Shown here piece after piece: positions 6,248 to 10,427 of a stretch of DNA of 10,427 nucleotides. The DNA lies in contig DMLD01000158.1 of the NCBI GenBank assembly GCA_003453515.1, positions 1 through 10,427 of the forward strand. Reading direction: 5' to 3'. How positions within the stretch are numbered: the stretch's first letter is position 1; every line of letters starts with the position of its first letter. The notes under the pieces are model-generated. The model saw only the letters and a list, made by a program, of their open reading frames with translations. It did no database searches and had not been told where the DNA came from. Origin of the DNA: Lachnospiraceae bacterium (GTDB taxonomy: Bacteria; Bacillota; Clostridia; Lachnospirales; Lachnospiraceae). The translations under genes were made by a program, and so were the position numbers.

Positions 6248-6387
6248 CCGACGCGTGGCGCGGTCGGAGCTTTTCTTCCTCGGAAGTCCGAAGCGGACTT
6301 TCTCGAAAGGCGAGGGTCGGGTTTACCGACGCGTGGCGCGGTCGGAGCTTTTCTTCCTCGGAAGTCCGAAGCGGACTTCCTCGAAAG
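6248..6387. repeat. Two-copy GC-rich REP/REPIN-like repeat, 62-bp unit at 78-bp period
   Basis: Copies at 6248-6309 and 6326-6387 are identical except for one base (T at 6301, C at 6379). Each holds two hairpins. The first is CCGAC/GTCGG (6248-6252 and 6263-6267), extended by three inner pairs past one bulged base. The second is GGAAGTCCG, loop AAG, CGGACTTCC in copy 2 (6360-6380), with the same stem and one G-T pair in copy 1 (6282-6302). The single difference therefore keeps pairing in plus-strand RNA. The block is far richer in G and C than the AT-rich flanks. The motif CGCCACGC at 6399-6406 is the inverse of GCGTGGCG at 6253-6260, so the element may extend to about 6406. The spacer between copies and the flanks hold no transposase gene. 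Confidence 0.85.
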
Positions 6388-6545
6388 AAAACTCCTGCCG
6401 CCACGCTTCGATAAGTAGGACAACTGAGCATTTTGTTAAGGACACACTGAATTACTATAGGTAACTCTGTGCATTCTATCGAAGACGGTGATCAAAAAGT
6501 CACTTGTATTCATGATGGTGTCAGCAAACTGACATAGCAGTTTAA
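6388..6545. other. Non-coding region between the repeat and the ABC permease gene
   Basis: No gene is seen here. On the minus strand, downstream of the permease stop, there is a 6-bp hairpin TGTCAG/CTGACA (6519-6534, loop of 4) without a U-tract. There is also a longer imperfect stem centred near 6460 in which 10 pairs form only if minus-strand RNA uses one G-U pair. An 8-bp inverted repeat CTTCGATA/TATCGAAG (6406-6413 and 6477-6484) brackets that stem. Together they could be a structured 3' untranslated region; no consensus terminator or promoter is visible. Confidence 0.4.
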
Positions 6546-8675
6546 TTAACATCTCTTTAACAATTTGTTGCCAATACCAACTAAAATCAGACCTACGCCC
6601 GCGAGTATAAGCATCGTCGACAGCGACAATACATCGCTCGCAAGAAACGGCAGATATTTGACAACAAAGTCCGGAAACAGCAGGCTAACAACCGCCAAGG
6701 AATTGTTGAGCGCATGGAGCACCATGCCGGGGAAGATGCTTCCGGTCGTATAGGCGATGTATCCGAGCGCACATCCGAATATAAATGTTACAAAGAATCT
6801 GACAAAGCTCATGTGGTATATGCCAAACAGCGCTCCCGATACGACTATCGCTGTCCACATCGGATATCTGCTCTCAAATGCCGAAAGCACATATCCCCTA
6901 AACAAAAGCTCCTCACATATCGCGGGCGTCACGGCAACCACGAGCCACAGTATGATCCCGGGTCCACTAAACATCGAGGTCAGCTGGTCGCTCACCTGCT
7001 GCCCCTCCGCAGGAAAGAGGGTGACTGCTATACTGCCGATAACCATACAGATGCATATCATCCCGACTCCGACAAGCAGGCTTCCCACCCAAGAGGTCAA
7101 AGCTTTTTTATCCTTATTTTTGCCCGGCACACTAAACCGGAATGTCCTTCTTATATCCTTTCTTGTATATACAGCCATGATAAGCGCAAGCCCCGCCAGC
7201 ATAAGCTGACTTAGCACCACGCCGCCAAGACCCAGCTTTAGCTGCAGCAGACCGCCCACATAAGCCAAAAGTATGAACCCGACCAGAACCACAAACCAGC
7301 CGTCGCCGTGGCTGGGCAGACCGCCCGGCTTCATATTTGACCTTCTCTCAAGTATGGACAGCGCGCTTATCCCCTCGTCAAATATCACCGCCTCGCTCTT
7401 GTACATGCGTCCGAGCAGCATGACCAAAAGCCCCGTGTACACCGCGGTCGAGAGAATGACTATCATGACAAGTGAGATATCCACCTTGAAAAGCAGGATA
7501 TTTTTAATAAGCAGACACACGTTGGCAACAGGCACCATCGCCATCGTCCGGTCAAATTCGATATTCGGGATAAACCCTATATAACCTGTCAGCATCACCA
7601 CGATCATGACCGGCGACATATAGTTGTTGGCTTCCTTATATGATTTCGCAAAGCACGTCACGCACATGGATACGGCGGTCAGAAACAGCGAAAGCACGAT
7701 GAGCACCGGCAGTGTTATGACTATTGCCGGCAAAAATGAACCGACGTCGATGCTGCCTATCCCCTGCATACCGCTCTCACTCACGAGCCTCAGCATATAA
7801 AGCCCGAGCCCAGCCATCGATGCGATGCTTAAGACCGTCGTTATCAGCCCGACAAGAGCCACAGAGACAAACTTCGCGACTATGATGTGCGAGGCTCTGA
7901 CAGGCATCATGAGAAGCGTCTCCATGGTGCCCCTCTCCTTCTCCCCCGTCATCGTATCGACAGCCGGAGTGAATACGCCCACGAGCAGGCTCACTATCAT
8001 CATAAAGGGTATGATCGTTCCCAGGAAAAATCCGAGCGACTGCTCTCCGGTCGCCGTGTCGTGTCCGGTCATGGCGACAGGATTCAGTATACTTTGTGAA
8101 TCAAGCCCCTTCTCGTCAAGGCTTTTTTGAACCAGACTGAGCCGGAGCTTCTCGACCGCATCCGATATGAGACCGTATGCATAAGAGGAATTGGTCACAG
8201 ACGAATTATAATAAACCGTATAATCCTTACCCGTCTGCTTCACGTATGCATCGATCAGCTCGCTCTTTATGATACGCGCTATGAGCGCCTCCCCCTCGTA
8301 TCCGCCGGCATCGGGCTCCCCGGAGTTATCATCCTTTTCACCGGCGATATACTCCTTAGCGATCATGTCGTAGTCATTTTTCTCAAAAAAAATAAGCCCG
8401 TATCCATCATCCTTCTTCCCCGTCTCGTCCCTGTCGAGCTCAAGCTGGGAAACAACAGACTCCGTGCTCTCTCCGTCAACGACAATTCGGTACGTCTGGG
8501 TCTTCATCCCCGTCTGCATCATGCTTATTATCATGAATGCAACCAGAAAAATAAGCGGATAAAGCACCACCGGAACTATGACCATCATAAGCACCGACTT
8601 TTTGTCTCTGAATATATCTCTAAGCTCCTTTTTTATGAGGATATCGACCATCCTCCTGTTACTTAACCTGCTCAT
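6546..8675 (-). CDS. ABC-2 permease (NatB-like) fused to CPBP intramembrane metalloprotease
   Basis: The 709 residues split in two. The N-terminal half is a NatB/ABC-2 type permease: a cytoplasmic start, a first membrane helix at about 28-52, a large extracytoplasmic segment to about 210, then AVDTMTGEKERGTMETLLMM (about 238-257), and several more helices ending with YKSEAVIFDEG. The C-terminal half is a CPBP (Rce1/Abi) domain with all expected motifs: EELLFR (Glu588, Glu589, Arg593), FGIYH (His621) and HALNN (His654, Asn658). This fusion is a recognised family, usually beside a NatA-like ATPase, as here. NatAB extrudes sodium; the substrate of this version and the role of the protease are unknown. 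I chose ATG at 8675 because AGGAG lies 6 bases upstream; ATG at 8681 would abut it. It starts 32 bp after the ATPase gene. Confidence 0.92.
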   Translation of the reverse strand: MSRLSNRRMVDILIKKELRDIFRDKKSVLMMVIVPVVLYPLIFLVAFMIISMMQTGMKTQTYRIVVDGESTESVVSQLELDRDETGKKDDGYGLIFFEKNDYDMIAKEYIAGEKDDNSGEPDAGGYEGEALIARIIKSELIDAYVKQTGKDYTVYYNSSVTNSSYAYGLISDAVEKLRLSLVQKSLDEKGLDSQSILNPVAMTGHDTATGEQSLGFFLGTIIPFMMIVSLLVGVFTPAVDTMTGEKERGTMETLLMMPVRASHIIVAKFVSVALVGLITTVLSIASMAGLGLYMLRLVSESGMQGIGSIDVGSFLPAIVITLPVLIVLSLFLTAVSMCVTCFAKSYKEANNYMSPVMIVVMLTGYIGFIPNIEFDRTMAMVPVANVCLLIKNILLFKVDISLVMIVILSTAVYTGLLVMLLGRMYKSEAVIFDEGISALSILERRSNMKPGGLPSHGDGWFVVLVGFILLAYVGGLLQLKLGLGGVVLSQLMLAGLALIMAVYTRKDIRRTFRFSVPGKNKDKKALTSWVGSLLVGVGMICICMVIGSIAVTLFPAEGQQVSDQLTSMFSGPGIILWLVVAVTPAICEELLFRGYVLSAFESRYPMWTAIVVSGALFGIYHMSFVRFFVTFIFGCALGYIAYTTGSIFPGMVLHALNNSLAVVSLLFPDFVVKYLPFLASDVLSLSTMLILAGVGLILVGIGNKLLKRC

Positions 8676-8694
8676 AGTCATCTCCTGCTTATCG

Positions 8695-8742
8695 GTCGGA
8701 CCGCTTGTCAGTCAGACTGTTTGTCAGCCGAACTGTTTGTCA
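8695..8742. repeat. Three degenerate 16-bp tandem repeats at the ATPase gene end
   Basis: Units at 8695-8710, 8711-8726 and 8727-8742 each end in TTGTCA; neighbouring units agree at 13 of 16 positions. They span the ATPase stop codon (8708-8710) and encode the polar tail of that protein. Because 16 is not a multiple of 3, gain or loss of a unit would change the reading frame of the tail. Confidence 0.6.
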
Positions 8743-9490
8743 AAGTGTCAGTCACGGCGAAGAAAGCATCCCTCATTGTTTCGGTTGATGTGGACTCCAT
8801 CAGATGTGCAGGCGTATCCTCTCTGATTATGTGTCCGTGATCGAGTATGAACACCCTGTCACACAGGTATTGCGCCTCCTCCATGTAATGCGTCGAATAG
8901 AGTATCGTCTTGCCGCGTTCCTTCTCCGACTTCATAAAATCGATTATGGTTGCTCCCGATATCACATCGAGTCCCAGAGTCGGTTCATCAAATATATAAC
9001 ACTCCGGGTCGTGGATCAGACACCTTGCTATCTGCGCCCTCTGCATCTGCCCCGTTGAAAGCTTTGATACTCTGTTGTCGACAAACTCCGCCATATCAAG
9101 TATCCCGATCAACTCCTCGGTCCTTGCTGATATCTCGTCCTCGCTCATGCCGTAGGTCTGCCCGAAAAGCTGCATGGTCTCCCTCACGGAAAACCGCTCA
9201 TACAGCTTGGTATTGGCAGAAAGATACCCGATATGCCTTTTTATATCCACGGCATCTCTCAGCTTCCCGCCATCAGCACCGGTCACATATATCTCGCCGG
9301 AGGTTGGCTCCATCAGCGTGGCGAGCATACGAAGAAGCGTGGTCTTGCCGGCACCGTTCGGTCCCAGTATACCGACAAGCTCACCGTCGTTTACGGTAAA
9401 TGACATACCATCAACCGCGTTAAATTCCTCTTTTTTCTTTTTGTCAACTTGCCTTACAAATGTCTTGACCAGATCATTGACTTCGATCAT
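8708..9490 (-). CDS. ABC transporter ATP-binding protein, NatA-like
   Basis: This 260-residue cytoplasmic ATPase powers the permease encoded next. It has Walker A GPNGAGKT at 43-50, the signature LSTGQMQR at 144-151, Walker B CYIFDE with the catalytic Glu169, the D-loop LGLD at 172-175 and the switch His201 in STHYMEEA. The usual Q-loop Gln is absent (YLSANTKLYERF at 89-100), which is typical of NatA-type ATPases. The start is ATG at 9490 with GGGAG 9 bases upstream. A longer frame reaching 9553 would overlap the symporter gene and is not the likely start. The tail after about residue 235 is polar and Ser/Thr-rich, partly encoded by short DNA repeats. Sodium or drug efflux is possible; the substrate is not determined. 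Confidence 0.93.
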   Translation of the reverse strand: MIEVNDLVKTFVRQVDKKKKEEFNAVDGMSFTVNDGELVGILGPNGAGKTTLLRMLATLMEPTSGEIYVTGADGGKLRDAVDIKRHIGYLSANTKLYERFSVRETMQLFGQTYGMSEDEISARTEELIGILDMAEFVDNRVSKLSTGQMQRAQIARCLIHDPECYIFDEPTLGLDVISGATIIDFMKSEKERGKTILYSTHYMEEAQYLCDRVFILDHGHIIREDTPAHLMESTSTETMRDAFFAVTDTLTNSSADKQSD

Positions 9491-9506
9491 AATAGCCGTC
9501 TCCCGA

Positions 9507-10427
9507 TCACGAATTGAATTTTTCTGAATCAAGAAGCTTCTCATGCTTCGCAACCACGGTTGTCACAACTGCATCTCCGGTTACGTTTGCACAGGTCTGC
9601 ATCATGGAAACGATCGGATAGAGTCCCAGTATAAGACTTATCGCCTCCGCCGGAACCCCTATCTGCGGTATGATAAGAGCGATGCACACGAGATTGCCTC
9701 CGGGTACTCCCGGAGCCCCCACCGACAGAAGCATGATCGAAAGCGCAAGCGAGAATATGAGACTCATGCTCATCTCAACACCATATATTCTTGCGAAAAA
9801 CAGCGCCGATATGATAAGTGTTATACACGAGCCATCCATGTTGATGGTCGCCCCAAGAGGCAACGAGAATGAGTACACTCTGCCGGCTATTCCCAGATTA
9901 TCACACATCTTGACGGATGTAGGAAGTGAAGCATTACTCGATGAGAGCGTAAACGCTGATATCATCGCGGGAAAATATTTTTTGAAAAATGTAATCGGAT
10001 TAAGCCTTGTAAATATCAGAAGTATCAATCCATACATAATGATCATCAATATATCTCCCACATAGATGACCGGTATCCACTTGATCACTCCCGCGAGATC
10101 TCCAAGATCCATGTTTATCATCATTTTTGCCATGGAGCAAAATACAACCAAGGGAATAAATGCAACAATAACTGATGTGAGCTTGGAAACAAGCACATTC
10201 AGCGAGGATATTCCCTGCTTGATCCCCGGCTTTTTGATACCAATAGCAGCGGCTGCGAGTCCGACTACGACCGCCATAAAGATGATCTGGAGCATATCCG
10301 AGTTCTGGAACGGCGTAACGATATCACTCGGAACGATGTTTACAAGCGTATCCCTGATGGATATATCCGCGCCCTCTCCCTTTGCAATGGTATCCGCGGC
10401 GACCTCCGCATCGACAGCGTTGACCAA
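9507..10427 (-). CDS. SDF-family (DAACS) sodium/solute symporter, N-terminus cut by window edge
   Basis: The visible 306 residues are the C-terminal three quarters of an SDF/GltPh-type elevator transporter; roughly 90-120 residues (helices 1-3) lie beyond the edge. Family motifs are present: hairpin 1 SSSNASLPTS at 162-171, GATINMDGS at 192-200 (helix 7, sodium site), hairpin 2 SVGAPGVPGG at 235-244, and helix 8 ending NVTGDAVVTTVVAK. By alignment on that helix, the positions of GltPh Asp394 and Arg397 are Ser274 and Gln277, while Thr278 and Asn281 are kept. Arg397 binds the substrate side-chain carboxylate in glutamate/aspartate carriers and is also conserved in DctA, so a classical acidic substrate is unlikely. 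The gene ends 16 bp before the NatA-like ATPase start, so they may share a transcript. Confidence 0.93.
   Translation of the reverse strand: MVNAVDAEVAADTIAKGEGADISIRDTLVNIVPSDIVTPFQNSDMLQIIFMAVVVGLAAAAIGIKKPGIKQGISSLNVLVSKLTSVIVAFIPLVVFCSMAKMMINMDLGDLAGVIKWIPVIYVGDILMIIMYGLILLIFTRLNPITFFKKYFPAMISAFTLSSSNASLPTSVKMCDNLGIAGRVYSFSLPLGATINMDGSCITLIISALFFARIYGVEMSMSLIFSLALSIMLLSVGAPGVPGGNLVCIALIIPQIGVPAEAISLILGLYPIVSMMQTCANVTGDAVVTTVVAKHEKLLDSEKFNS

Noticed and set aside
6248..6387. CRISPR array or insertion sequence
   Set aside because: There are only two units, each internally palindromic, with a 16-bp spacer between them, no cas or transposase gene and no target-site duplication that I could recognise.
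6198..6431. Open frame of 77 residues across the repeat block (minus strand), with a repeated Ser-Glu-Glu-Glu-Lys segment
   Set aside because: It has no ribosome binding site. Its repetition comes from the 78-bp period being divisible by 3, and overlapping frames stay open on both strands. It is best explained as non-coding repeat DNA.
6519..6534. 6-bp hairpin after the permease gene as a terminator
   Set aside because: The stem is short and is not followed by a U-tract; kept only as part of the description of the gap.
6546..8675. CPBP domain as part of a bacteriocin-immunity or abortive-infection (Abi) system
   Set aside because: The domain is fused to an ABC permease in a known family, and no bacteriocin precursor or toxin gene is seen in the adjacent DNA.
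9491..9553. Longer N-terminus for the NatA-like ATPase
   Set aside because: It would overlap the end of the symporter gene and adds residues not typical of the family; ATG at 9490 has a good ribosome binding site.

Overview
This 10.4 kb window looks like chromosomal DNA from a low-to-mid GC Gram-positive anaerobe, most likely a Clostridia member of the Lachnospiraceae type. I infer this from the gene order ylxM-ffh-rpsP-khpA-rimM-trmD, strong AGGAGG ribosome binding sites, near-consensus sigma-A promoters with 17-bp spacers, and the style of the proteins. The exact taxon cannot be read from the window. Every gene I accept is on the minus strand, so transcription runs from high to low coordinates.

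Layout, in the direction of transcription. (1) 10427-6546 is a three-gene transport cluster. It holds the C-terminal three quarters of an SDF-family (DAACS) sodium/solute symporter cut by the window edge, a NatA-like ABC ATPase, and a NatB-like ABC-2 permease fused to a CPBP intramembrane protease domain. Gaps of 16 and 32 bp suggest one operon. (2) 6545-6132 is non-coding. It carries a GC-rich 62-bp sequence present twice at a 78-bp period, each copy with two hairpins (REP/REPIN-like). It also carries a promoter wrapped in a perfect 12-bp inverted repeat, upstream of a secreted glucosaminidase-domain protein (6122-5400). (3) A consensus promoter at 5350-5322, with a 9-bp stem-loop at the predicted start of its transcript, drives the SRP/ribosome-assembly operon: ylxM, ffh, rpsP, khpA, rimM and trmD. 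These make the signal recognition particle GTPase and its small partner, ribosomal protein bS16, a KH RNA-binding protein, the 16S maturation factor RimM, and the tRNA m1G37 methyltransferase. The rplS gene that often follows trmD is absent. (4) A further promoter at 1571-1543 starts a histidine unit. hisB is followed, without a single intervening base and in the same frame, by a gene fusing a degenerate HisF-like barrel to HisI; it runs off the left edge.

Most of the window is ordinary housekeeping DNA. The points most worth a second look are the HisF-like pseudoenzyme domain fused to HisI and separated from hisB by only a TAG codon, the operator-like 12-bp inverted repeat at the glucosaminidase promoter, the REPIN-like doublet, the 5'-terminal hairpin on the ylxM-ffh transcript, and the unusual substrate-site residues of the SDF symporter. 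I found no CRISPR array, tRNA, rRNA, transposase, phage gene or convincing new defence system.
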